From: Candidatus Pedobacter colombiensis
GTDB lineage: Bacteria > Bacteroidota > Bacteroidia > Sphingobacteriales > Sphingobacteriaceae
Length of the DNA stretch: 64,000 nucleotides
Assembly: GCA_029202485.1 (NCBI GenBank)
Contig: CP119313.1
Span: forward strand, 496,001-560,000
Direction of reading: 5' to 3'
Shown one piece after another: positions 27,970-36,207 of the stretch; positions within the stretch are counted from its first letter, which is position 1; each line of letters begins with the position of its first letter. A program made the translations under genes and the position numbers. The notes beneath the pieces are model-generated. The model worked only from the letters and a program-made list of their open reading frames with translations, was not told where the DNA came from and searched no databases.

Positions 27970-30288
27970 ATGCAATATAAAAGTATTTACCGTTCAACGT
28001 GTTTACTACTTTCGACGTTCACGATAGTTATCTGGGGGGCTGCTGCTTTAAAAGCTCAAAGCCCTGGTGTTTTACCCTATGTTCAGCCTATGGTTGGGAC
28101 TTCGAATAGCACCACTATCGCAGCCTTAAAGCATGGGGAAGGTACCGAACAGCTTGCTAATACCATTCCTGCAGTTGGTGTTCCTTTTGGAATGACGCAG
28201 TGGACTCCACAGACGCAACGTACAGAACAAAAATGCCTTGCTCCTTACTATTATAAGGATAGTAAATTGTCTGGGTTTAGAGGGACACATTGGCTAAGCG
28301 GCAGTTGTACACAAGACTATGGCAGTTTTACCATTATGCCCATTACTGGTGGGCTAAAAACCAAAGCGGATGACTATATGACTCCTTATTCACACGAACA
28401 GGAAGTTTCGACTGCAAATTATTATCGTATAAAACTGGATCATTATCAGGTAACTGCCGAATTTACAGCCCTTGCCAGAAGTAGCATGATGCAGTTTACG
28501 ATGAACAAAGCAGATAGTCTATATATTCTGGTTACCCCAAATAGCGATAAGCGCAAAGGTTATGTTAAGGTAGACCAGCAAAGACAGGAGATTGTTGGCT
28601 ATAATCCTGCTCATCGTATCTATCAGGGACTTGGTAAACCAGCAGGCTTTAGCGGCTATTTTGTAATCCGGGTAGAGAAAGCATTTACCGCAAAAGGTAC
28701 ATTTAGCGAAGAGAAGGTTTACCTGACGGATAGTATAATGAACCAAAAGGATCTGGGTGCATTTATTGGTTTTAATCTAAAGTCGGGTGAGCAGATCAAA
28801 CTACGCATTGGAACTTCTTTTACAAGTATCGCGCAGGCACGTAAAAATCTGGATGCTGAAATTCCTGCCTGGAATTTTGAAGTCGTAAAAAAACAGGCTG
28901 AAGGAATTTGGGAGAAAGCATTGCAAAAAATAAGCGTCCAGGGAAAGGACGCAAAGCAAAAGCGAATTTTTTATACAGCCTTATATCATAGTATGCAGCA
29001 TCCGCGTCTTTTTAACGATGTTGATGGTACTTATCCCAAATTTGCGCACCAATATGAAAACGCAAAGCTGGAACAGGGTAATTATTACGATGATTTCTCT
29101 ATGTGGGACATTTACCGTGCTCAGCTGCCTTTATTAGAAATTATTCAACCAAAACTGGTAAACAGCATGGTTAATTCCATTGTATTAAAAGGCCAGCAAG
29201 GTAAATGGTTGCCTATATTCCCTTGTTGGAATAGTTATACCGGAGCTATGATTGGCGACCATGCTACGGCTTTTATTGCTTCTGCTTATCTTAAAGGAAT
29301 TAAAAATTATGATGTAAATGCAGCATATAGCCTCATGCGTCAGAATGCTTTTGATTCACCATCGCAGACGGATTATGTTGATGGTAAAGGAAGGCGTGCC
29401 TTGCCATCATATTTAAAATATGGTTATGTGCCTCTTGAAGATCCTGTGTTGGAGGCATTTCATAAAGGAGAACAAGTGTCCCGGACGTTGGAATATGCTT
29501 TTGATGACTATGCATTAGCCTGTGTTGCCAAAGATTTAAATAAAACGGCTGACTATAATGCATTGATTAAGCGGGCGCAGAACTATAAAAATGTATTTGA
29601 CCCTGCACTTGGTTTCATGAATGGGAAATCTGAAAAAGGGACTTGGTATACACCTTTTGATGCGGATAAAAAGCTTTCTTTCATTACAGAAGGTACGTCG
29701 CGCCAATATTCATTGTACGTGCCACAAGATGTACCTGGTTTGGCAAAATTAATGGGTGGCACAAAGCAGTTGGAAACAGCTTTGGATAATCTGTTTAGCA
29801 AAGGAGAATATTGGCATGGAAATGAACCGGGACATCAAATCCCTTTTATGTACAACTATACGTCTTCTCCATGGAAAACGCAACGGGAAGTTAGGCGTAT
29901 CTTATTTGAGGAATATACTGAAGGACCTGGAGGATTGAGTGGAAATGATGATACTGGTCAGATGTCGGCCTGGTATGTATTTGGTGCTGTCGGTTTATAC
30001 CCTGTTGATCCGGTATCTGGACAGTATATTTTAAGTGCACCTCTGTTTGATAATATTCGAATCAATCTGGGCGGAAATAAAGCGCTGGAAATTGCGACCT
30101 ATAACAACAGCCCAGAAAACAAATACATTAGTAAAGTGAAGCTAAATGGACAGAGCTATACCAAAGGCTATATTGCTCATAAAGAATTGATGAAAGGTGG
30201 AAAACTAGAAATTTATCTTCAAAATATTCCAAATAAAGATTGGGCTTCAAAGGCTGTCGACAGACCTTCCGGGATTAGTGCTTATTAA
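27970..30288 (+). CDS. GH92-family exo-glycosidase (alpha-mannosidase family), secreted
   Basis: A 772-residue protein with a signal peptide (to about residue 30). Family 92 enzymes are calcium-dependent inverting alpha-mannosidases. The family's general acid segment GNEPGHQIPFMYNY (Glu619) and the base-bearing GNDDTGQMSAWYVFG (Asp660/661) are both intact, and VGVPFGMTQWTPQT is the N-terminal family signature. A GH92 next to two pectinases is unusual, because pectin has little alpha-mannose; it may act on a decorated pectin or a related linkage. It is the last gene of the PUL. Confidence 0.88.
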   Translation: MQYKSIYRSTCLLLSTFTIVIWGAAALKAQSPGVLPYVQPMVGTSNSTTIAALKHGEGTEQLANTIPAVGVPFGMTQWTPQTQRTEQKCLAPYYYKDSKLSGFRGTHWLSGSCTQDYGSFTIMPITGGLKTKADDYMTPYSHEQEVSTANYYRIKLDHYQVTAEFTALARSSMMQFTMNKADSLYILVTPNSDKRKGYVKVDQQRQEIVGYNPAHRIYQGLGKPAGFSGYFVIRVEKAFTAKGTFSEEKVYLTDSIMNQKDLGAFIGFNLKSGEQIKLRIGTSFTSIAQARKNLDAEIPAWNFEVVKKQAEGIWEKALQKISVQGKDAKQKRIFYTALYHSMQHPRLFNDVDGTYPKFAHQYENAKLEQGNYYDDFSMWDIYRAQLPLLEIIQPKLVNSMVNSIVLKGQQGKWLPIFPCWNSYTGAMIGDHATAFIASAYLKGIKNYDVNAAYSLMRQNAFDSPSQTDYVDGKGRRALPSYLKYGYVPLEDPVLEAFHKGEQVSRTLEYAFDDYALACVAKDLNKTADYNALIKRAQNYKNVFDPALGFMNGKSEKGTWYTPFDADKKLSFITEGTSRQYSLYVPQDVPGLAKLMGGTKQLETALDNLFSKGEYWHGNEPGHQIPFMYNYTSSPWKTQREVRRILFEEYTEGPGGLSGNDDTGQMSAWYVFGAVGLYPVDPVSGQYILSAPLFDNIRINLGGNKALEIATYNNSPENKYISKVKLNGQSYTKGYIAHKELMKGGKLEIYLQNIPNKDWASKAVDRPSGISAY

Positions 30289-30592
30289 CAAGAAATCTTA
30301 TTTTTTTCAGATTTTTGGCGGGGCTTTTTCTGCCCGGATAGTACACCTTACTATGGTTTTACTGCTCCTCGTCTACGCATGATGTTTCAATTGGATTTTC
30401 TCGAACGAGGTCCGAAGCAGAGACGAACCAGACCCGGCGTAAGAACGGCTATGTTATTAAGCGCGGTACTGTGGTTCTGCAGGCCACATTTCGTTCTTAA
30501 AAGAAATTTGAAAAGTTTTTTTTGCGGAGCTTTTGCCGCTTGGAACCTAAATGTAGCAAAAATAAAACTGGAATGAGCATTAAGCATAAAAA
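30289..30592. other. Unexplained intergenic segment between the PUL and eno, locally GC-rich
   Basis: No gene is supported. Two short frames on opposite strands (30379-30576 and 30387-30587) overlap almost completely and neither has a signal, domain or good start. The middle (about 30390-30530) is noticeably richer in G and C than the surrounding DNA. Small inverted repeats occur at the left end (AAATCT/AGATTT at 30293-30314 and GGGC/GCCC around 30321-30335), which could terminate the PUL transcript. The segment may be a dispersed repeat or the remnant of an insertion. Confidence 0.4.
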
Positions 30593-30630
30593 AAGAGGTT
30601 GTGTCATCATTATCGATGACACAACCTCTT
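30593..30630 (-). terminator. Intrinsic terminator of eno
   Basis: A perfect 16-bp stem (AAGAGGTTGTGTCATC at 30593-30608 and its complement at 30615-30630) with a 6-nt loop. On the minus strand it is followed by a run of T, right behind the eno stop. Stem length, loop length and the TGTGTCATC core resemble the icd terminator. Confidence 0.92.
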
Positions 30631-30649
30631 CAAAATATTTGTTTCTAAA

Positions 30650-31945
30650 TTACTTTACAGCGTATTTAAAGTCCTTACCAATAAATCTGGCAGCAGAACC
30701 TAATTCTTCTTCAATACGTAACAATTGATTGTATTTTGCAATCCTGTCTGAACGTGAAGCCGAACCTGTTTTAATTTGACCACAGTTTAATGCTACAGCT
30801 AAATCAGCGATAGTAACATCTTCAGTTTCACCCGAACGGTGAGACATTACCGAAGTATAACCATTGGTTTGTGCCAAAGAAACTGCATTGATCGTCTCTG
30901 TTAAAGAACCAATCTGGTTTACTTTTACAAGAATAGAGTTTGCAGTGTCGCTATCGATACCTGTTTGTAGTCTCTTAACATTGGTTACAAACAAATCATC
31001 ACCTACCAACTGAACTCGGTCGCCGATTTTCTCAGTTAAAAGTTTCCAGCCAGCCCAGTCGTCTTCGCCCATTCCATCTTCAATAGAGATGATAGGATAT
31101 TTTTCAGTTAATGAAGCTAAATATTCAGCTTGTTCAGCACTTGTGCGAATAGCTCCTTTATCACCTTCAAATTTAGTATAATCGTATTTGCCGTCTTTGT
31201 AAAACTCAGAAGCAGCGCAGTCAAATGCTAAAGCGATTTGTTTACCTGGCGTGTAACCAGCTTTTTCAATTGCTTTCAAAATAGTTTCTACAGCATCTTC
31301 AGTGCCTTCAAAAGTTGGAGCAAATCCACCTTCATCACCTACAGCAGTAGAAAGACCTCTGTCGTGTAAAATCGCTTTTAAGTTATGGAATACTTCTGTT
31401 CCCCATCTTAATGCTTCAGAGAATGAAGAAGCGCCTACAGGCATAATCATAAATTCCTGGAAAGCAATAGGAGCATCAGAGTGAGAACCACCGTTTACGA
31501 TGTTCATCATCGGGATAGGTAGCGTATTGGCATTAACACCGCCGATGTAACGGTATAAAGGCTGACGGCTTTCTTGTGCAGCAGCTTTAGCTACGGCTAA
31601 AGAAACACCCAAAATAGCATTGGCACCTAAGTTACCTTTGTTTTCTGTTCCGTCTAATTTAATCATTAAGTTATCGATGGCATTTTGCTCAAATACATCA
31701 ACACCTCTTAATTCACCTGCAATCTTATCATTTACGTTGGCAACAGCTTTTAAAACGCCTTTACCCATGTATACAGATTTATCATTGTCACGAAGCTCTA
31801 CTGCTTCGTGCATACCTGTTGAAGCACCTGATGGTACTGCTGCACGACCAAGAACACCATTTTCTGTCATTACGTCTACTTCAATTGTAGGATTGCCACG
31901 GGAGTCAAGTATTTGCCGTGCATGAACATCGATTATTAAACTCAT
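30650..31945 (-). CDS. eno: Enolase
   Basis: A 431-residue cytoplasmic enzyme that interconverts 2-phosphoglycerate and phosphoenolpyruvate in glycolysis. It is full length and shows the family signatures: the N-terminal ARQILDSRGNPTIEVDV, AVPSGASTG for the mobile loop, the magnesium-binding SIEDGMGEDDW, the catalytic-lysine segment ILVKVNQIGSLTET and SHRSGETED. It is transcribed alone, with its own terminator just after the stop and 148 nt to the aquaporin gene upstream. Confidence 0.98.
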   Translation of the reverse strand: MSLIIDVHARQILDSRGNPTIEVDVMTENGVLGRAAVPSGASTGMHEAVELRDNDKSVYMGKGVLKAVANVNDKIAGELRGVDVFEQNAIDNLMIKLDGTENKGNLGANAILGVSLAVAKAAAQESRQPLYRYIGGVNANTLPIPMMNIVNGGSHSDAPIAFQEFMIMPVGASSFSEALRWGTEVFHNLKAILHDRGLSTAVGDEGGFAPTFEGTEDAVETILKAIEKAGYTPGKQIALAFDCAASEFYKDGKYDYTKFEGDKGAIRTSAEQAEYLASLTEKYPIISIEDGMGEDDWAGWKLLTEKIGDRVQLVGDDLFVTNVKRLQTGIDSDTANSILVKVNQIGSLTETINAVSLAQTNGYTSVMSHRSGETEDVTIADLAVALNCGQIKTGSASRSDRIAKYNQLLRIEEELGSAARFIGKDFKYAVK

Positions 31946-32047
31946 TTTATTAGTTGGTTTTTATTAGTAAATCTGCCTTAGTGTAAAAAGTACAATTACT
32001 AAGACAATATCCAAAGTTATAATAAATTTTAAATTATCAGCAAAAAA

Positions 32048-32067
32048 GGCCGTAATTACTTACGGCC
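32048..32067 (-). terminator. Intrinsic terminator of the aquaporin gene
   Basis: A perfect 8-bp stem, GGCCGTAA at 32048-32055 and TTACGGCC at 32060-32067, with a 4-nt loop. Read on the minus strand it is followed by six T. It lies 26 nt after the aquaporin stop codon. Confidence 0.85.
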
Positions 32068-32093
32068 CTTTATTTTAATGCTTTTATGAAGGA

Positions 32094-32786
32094 TTATTTT
32101 GTTTCCGGAGATGAAGCAAAGAAGGCTTTATAAACTATCCCGGCTAAAATTGCACCTACAATTGGAGCAAACCAGAATAGCCAAAGCTGGCTTAATGCCT
32201 CACCACCAACAAATAATGCCTGACTCGTACTTCTGGCAGGGTTTACAGAAGTATTGGTCACCGGGATACTGATCAGGTGGATTAAGGTTAAACATAAACC
32301 AATCGCTAATCCTGCAAAGCCTTTTGGTGATTTATTGTCTGTAGCGCCAAGAATAACCAGCAAAAAGATAAAGGTCATTACAATTTCGCAAACCATAGCT
32401 GCACCCATACTGTACTTGCCCGGAGAGTGATCACCATAACCATTACTGGCAAAACTACCAATAGCACTTCCATTACCCGTAGCAATGACATACAGAATAG
32501 ATGCTGCGGCTATACCGCCTAAAACTTGTGATACAATATAGCCAATAAGGTCTTTGACATCCATCCGGCCGGCAATCCAACACCCAACTGAAACGGCTGG
32601 GTTTAAGTGTGCGCCGGAAATGTGTCCTATAGCATAAGCCATCGTGACTACCGTTAGTCCAAATGCAAGAGCAACACCTAAAAAGCCAATGCCGGCACCC
32701 GGATAATTACAGGCCAAAACGGCGCTCCCGCAACCGCCTAATACTAACCAAAATGTTCCAATAAATTCTGCTGCTAGTTTTTTCAT
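32094..32786 (-). CDS. aqpZ: Aquaporin Z-type MIP channel
   Basis: A 230-residue inner-membrane channel with six predicted helices and the two pore-lining NPA motifs, in HLNPAVSVG and SVNPARSTS. The beginning MKKLAAEFIGTFWLVLGGCGSAV is nearly identical in style to AqpZ water channels, and the length is right. Residues of glycerol facilitators (a long loop with an Asp after the second NPA) are absent; NPARS instead favours water. It is a single gene with its own terminator, unrelated in function to the ABC genes upstream. Confidence 0.92.
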   Translation of the reverse strand: MKKLAAEFIGTFWLVLGGCGSAVLACNYPGAGIGFLGVALAFGLTVVTMAYAIGHISGAHLNPAVSVGCWIAGRMDVKDLIGYIVSQVLGGIAAASILYVIATGNGSAIGSFASNGYGDHSPGKYSMGAAMVCEIVMTFIFLLVILGATDNKSPKGFAGLAIGLCLTLIHLISIPVTNTSVNPARSTSQALFVGGEALSQLWLFWFAPIVGAILAGIVYKAFFASSPETK

Positions 32787-32876
32787 AAGTAGTTTATTTT
32801 CAGTGTTTTTGTTTACAATGAATTTAACTACAAATGTTTAATATTCCTATAGGGAAATTATATGCTCAGGAGGGGT

Positions 32877-33968
32877 TTACTCCCACTTAAACACCTTAAC
32901 AGCAACGGCATATATGCCAATTCCCCAAATGATCATGATCAAAATCTGGTGTTTTACATCCCATAGACCGGCACCTTCAAATGCCACCTTTCTCATAGCA
33001 TCATTTAGGTAGGTTAGGGGTAAAGCATGACTGATTGGCTGAAGCCAGGAAGGAAACGCTTCGATAGAGAAAAAGGTTCCCGACAATAAAAATTGAGGTA
33101 AGGTTATGATGTTGGAAATAGGAGGGATGGTGCTTTCGCTTTTAGCGATGCCTGATACGACAAAGCCGAAACCCATAAATACTATAAGTCCTATAACCGA
33201 TAACAAAAGCATATTTAAGACGGTAATTATACCGTGTATCAACGTAAAATGGAAGCAGAAATGGCCAATAAGGATGATGAAAACGGCGCCCAATAAGGCA
33301 AAGCCTATCCTGGCAAGACACTCTCCAAAAACAATACTTGATCTTTTAACAGGTGTAGCAAAAAAACGTTTGATCACCAGATTTTGACGCAAACTGAAAA
33401 ATACGAATGCCGTACCAAATACTCCTGTGCTAAGCAGTGAAAAGCCCAATTGACCAGGTAAAATAAAGTCAATGGTACGATAAATTCTACCTTGTAGCGT
33501 ACTTTCATAAAGCTCGGCAACAGTAGGTTTTACATCTTTGGCATTTAGCGTGTAAAGTAAATTGTTGAGCACAGATTTAAGTATGCTGCCCTTATCAATA
33601 GATGCTGAGGTATATTCAACATTTGCTAAATAAGCGGGAGTGCCAGCCTCATTCTTTTTTACGTTAATCAGGGCATCAATATTCCCTTTTTCCAGACCTT
33701 TTCTGATGTCTGCCGTATCTTTATCTTTAATCAGGTTGATTACGGGAGCATGCTCCAATGCTTGTATGATTGGATTTTGCAGATCAGAATCCGGCGCAAC
33801 CGCGAGCTTAACTTTTACACCCCCATTGCCTAGAAAACCAAAAACAAGGATAAATATTAAAGGAAAAGCAAGTGTAAAAACAACTGCAGACGGACTCCGC
33901 ATAATTGAACGGAAGCTTGCTTTGGCAAGTGCCAGTGTAGCTTTGGTATTGTTGTAGGGTTTGCCCAT
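32877..33968 (-). CDS. ABC-2 type transporter permease
   Basis: A 363-residue membrane protein: one N-terminal helix (about residues 26-46), a large extracytoplasmic loop to about residue 175, and five more helices at the C-terminal end. This is the layout of ABC-2 permeases that work with a single ATPase in export or drug and lipid efflux. The segment FVVSGIAKSESTIPPISNIITLPQFLLSGTFF contains the usual ABC-2 signature with conserved Gly and Pro residues. It follows the ATPase gene by 7 nt; together they should form a homodimeric pump. The substrate is unknown. Confidence 0.88.
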   Translation of the reverse strand: MGKPYNNTKATLALAKASFRSIMRSPSAVVFTLAFPLIFILVFGFLGNGGVKVKLAVAPDSDLQNPIIQALEHAPVINLIKDKDTADIRKGLEKGNIDALINVKKNEAGTPAYLANVEYTSASIDKGSILKSVLNNLLYTLNAKDVKPTVAELYESTLQGRIYRTIDFILPGQLGFSLLSTGVFGTAFVFFSLRQNLVIKRFFATPVKRSSIVFGECLARIGFALLGAVFIILIGHFCFHFTLIHGIITVLNMLLLSVIGLIVFMGFGFVVSGIAKSESTIPPISNIITLPQFLLSGTFFSIEAFPSWLQPISHALPLTYLNDAMRKVAFEGAGLWDVKHQILIMIIWGIGIYAVAVKVFKWE

Positions 33969-33975
33969 GTTTATC

Positions 33976-34746
33976 TTAATTATCTTCCCGCCATTCCTTA
34001 CCGGTCAGGTTAATGAAAACGTCTTCGAGGTTGGCCTTTTTAACTTCTTTTTTTCTTTCGAATCCACTATTTACCAGGTTGTCTATCAGATTATCCGGCG
34101 TATCAAGCGCAATGATCTCTCCACGTTCTACAAAAGCAACGCGGTCACATAATTGTTCCGCTTCGTCCATGTAATGCGTAGTGATCACCACTGTCGTTCC
34201 ATTATTTCTAATATCGATGATCAGGTCCCATAAATTGCGACGTGCCTGGGGATCCAAGCCCGTAGTTGGTTCATCCAAAAAGATTATTTTTGGAGCATTA
34301 ATTAAAGTCGTCGCTATAGAAAAACGTTGCTTCTGACCACCGGAAAGTGCTTTGTATTTTGCTTTTGCTTTATCCTGAAGGTTTACTTTTTCAAGCATTT
34401 CCATCGGTTTAATGTCTACTCCATATAAACCTGAAAAAAGCTCCATTAGCTCAATCAGGTTCAGGTTTGGATAATAGCCTGCAGCTTGCAATTGTACGCC
34501 AATAATTCTTTTGATCTTATTGGCGTCTTTATCTACAGAATAGCCATCTACCAGAATTTCTCCTGAAGTTTTTTCGCGAAGTGTTTCAATAATCTCTAAG
34601 GTGGTGGTTTTTCCGGCACCGTTAGGACCTAAAAGGCCAAAGATTTCATTTTCATACACATCAAAGCTAATGCCTTGAACCGCTGTGAAATCTTCATATT
34701 TTTTCACCAGGTCCTTTACACTGATAATGGCGTTTTTAGTTGACAT
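33976..34746 (-). CDS. ABC transporter ATP-binding protein
   Basis: A 256-residue ATPase with Walker A GPNGAGKT (residues 40-47), the Q-loop GVQLQA, signature LSGGQ (134-138), Walker B IIFLDEP (154-160) and the H-loop histidine in VITTHYMDEAEQLCDR. The sequence is of the DrrA/CcmA-like group that drives ABC-2 exporters. Its start overlaps the carA stop by one base (TAATG), so it is translationally coupled to carA, although the two functions are not evidently related. Confidence 0.93.
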   Translation of the reverse strand: MSTKNAIISVKDLVKKYEDFTAVQGISFDVYENEIFGLLGPNGAGKTTTLEIIETLREKTSGEILVDGYSVDKDANKIKRIIGVQLQAAGYYPNLNLIELMELFSGLYGVDIKPMEMLEKVNLQDKAKAKYKALSGGQKQRFSIATTLINAPKIIFLDEPTTGLDPQARRNLWDLIIDIRNNGTTVVITTHYMDEAEQLCDRVAFVERGEIIALDTPDNLIDNLVNSGFERKKEVKKANLEDVFINLTGKEWREDN

Positions 34747-35858
34747 TACCAGGCCAGTTCACCTTTAATCATTTCGATGAAATCATCGAACAAGTAACGC
34801 GAATCGTGAGGACCTGGAGAAGATTCAGGGTGATATTGCACCGAGAATGCTTTCTTTCCTTTTACACGGATACCTTCAATAGACTGGTCGTTTAAGTTAA
34901 TATGGGTGATTTCAACTTTATCAGATTTTTTAACCTCTTCAGGAATTACACCAAAACCATGGTTCTGAGAAGTTACTTCGCAGTGGTTTTTAATGATGTT
35001 TTTAACCGGATGGTTTAAGCCCCTGTGACCGTTAAACATTTTCATGGTTCGGATGCCATTAGCTTCTGCAAGTAATTGATGACCCAGGCAAATACCAAAC
35101 ATAGGTTTTTCTGCAGCTAAAACTTTTTTAACGGTTTCAATAGCGTAAGGCATTGCCGAAGGATCGCCGGGACCATTGGAGATGAAATAACCATCAGCGC
35201 CCCATTTATCCATTTCTTCGAAAGTAGTTTTTGCAGGGAATACCTGTACATAAGCATCTCTGTGCTCAAAGTTGCGAAGGATATTCTTTTTAATACCAAG
35301 ATCTAAGGCTGCTATTTTATAAGTAGCATCAGGAGAACCATAGAAATATGGCGTTTTAGTTGATACCTGAGAAGAAAGCTCAAGACCATCCATAGATGGT
35401 ACTTCTGCTAATTTCTTTTTCAATTCTTCTAAATCAGTGATTTCAGAAGAAATAATGGCATTCATAGCACCTTTATGTCTGATGTGACGTACCAGGGCTC
35501 GAGTATCAATGTCTGAAATACCTACAATGTTTTCATTTTGAAAATAATCCTGAATAGACTCTGAAGCCTCTTTACGGCTAAAACCGATGTTGTAGTTTTT
35601 ACAAACCAGTCCGGCAATTTTGATGCTGTCAGATTCGATCTCTTCTTTATGTATTCCGTAATTTCCAATGTGCGCATTGGTTGTTACCATGATCTGACCG
35701 AAATAAGATGGATCTGTAAAAATCTCTTGATATCCTGTCATTCCGGTGTTAAAACAAATCTCGCCGGTGGTTGTACCTATTTTTCCAGCAGCTTTGCCAT
35801 AGTATACGGTTCCATCAGCCAATAACAAGATCGCAGGTAACTTGGTGTAGTTAGTCAT
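34746..35858 (-). CDS. carA: Carbamoyl-phosphate synthase small (glutaminase) subunit
   Basis: A 370-residue subunit that hydrolyses glutamine and passes ammonia to CarB for carbamoyl phosphate, the precursor of pyrimidines and arginine. The class I amidotransferase domain is complete: oxyanion segment SNGPGDPS (228-235), nucleophile Cys257 in FGICLGHQ, and His343/Glu345 in QYHPESS. The large subunit gene carB is not in this window. The gene heads a co-directional set with two ABC transporter genes. An inverted repeat lies in its 5' leader. Confidence 0.96.
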   Translation of the reverse strand: MTNYTKLPAILLLADGTVYYGKAAGKIGTTTGEICFNTGMTGYQEIFTDPSYFGQIMVTTNAHIGNYGIHKEEIESDSIKIAGLVCKNYNIGFSRKEASESIQDYFQNENIVGISDIDTRALVRHIRHKGAMNAIISSEITDLEELKKKLAEVPSMDGLELSSQVSTKTPYFYGSPDATYKIAALDLGIKKNILRNFEHRDAYVQVFPAKTTFEEMDKWGADGYFISNGPGDPSAMPYAIETVKKVLAAEKPMFGICLGHQLLAEANGIRTMKMFNGHRGLNHPVKNIIKNHCEVTSQNHGFGVIPEEVKKSDKVEITHINLNDQSIEGIRVKGKKAFSVQYHPESSPGPHDSRYLFDDFIEMIKGELAW

Positions 35859-35881
35859 GGTAATTATAATGAGAAATTATG

Positions 35882-35928
35882 GGTGTAAAAAAAAGGAAAA
35901 ATGAGGATTTAGGCTCGGTTTTTACACC
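35882..35928 (-). promoter_or_regulatory. Inverted repeat in the carA leader
   Basis: Ten-base arms GGTGTAAAAA (35882-35891) and TTTTTACACC (35919-35928) are perfect complements 27 nt apart, 24 nt upstream of the carA start. In RNA they would form a stem-loop close to the start codon; in DNA they could be an operator. It resembles neither a known pyrimidine attenuator nor a PyrR site that I can recognise. Confidence 0.5.
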
Positions 35929-36207
35929 GAATATGTCTTTAACAAATGTGCTGTTAATTAAGCCCTTCATTTCGGGGTACAAAGATAGGGTTTTGCAGGT
36001 TTTATTCAAGGTTTTTTTTGAGATTTCGTAAATCTAGCTGCATACGAGCGGGGAATAGCCTTTCAGAATATCCCGATAGACTATTACTTTGGAATGTTTA
36101 CAGGCACTTTCATAAGTGGAGGAGAAAAGCAGAATGTCACAAAAACAATAAAAATCCCTTTATTCCGAATGTAAAACCTAATTTTGCTTTAACAAAACTA
36201 TAAAAGC
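35929..36207. other. Intergenic region between divergent carA and panB
   Basis: Together with the carA leader this makes about 350 nt without a supported gene. A short frame at 36018-36203 has no good start, domain or signal. A small perfect hairpin AGATTT/AAATCT lies at 36021-36035. Near the right end TAATTTTG (36179-36186) matches the -7 element of Bacteroidota promoters and would place the panB start about 15 nt after transcription begins, but no TTTG is found at the proper distance upstream. Confidence 0.45.

Noticed and set aside
30379..30587. Two overlapping short frames on opposite strands between GH92 and eno
   Set aside because: Neither has a signal, domain, or good start, and they exclude one another; the region is reported as unexplained DNA instead.
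36018..36203. Short frame between carA and panB
   Set aside because: Its 61 residues look random, it contains a hairpin at its start, and the likely panB promoter element lies inside it.
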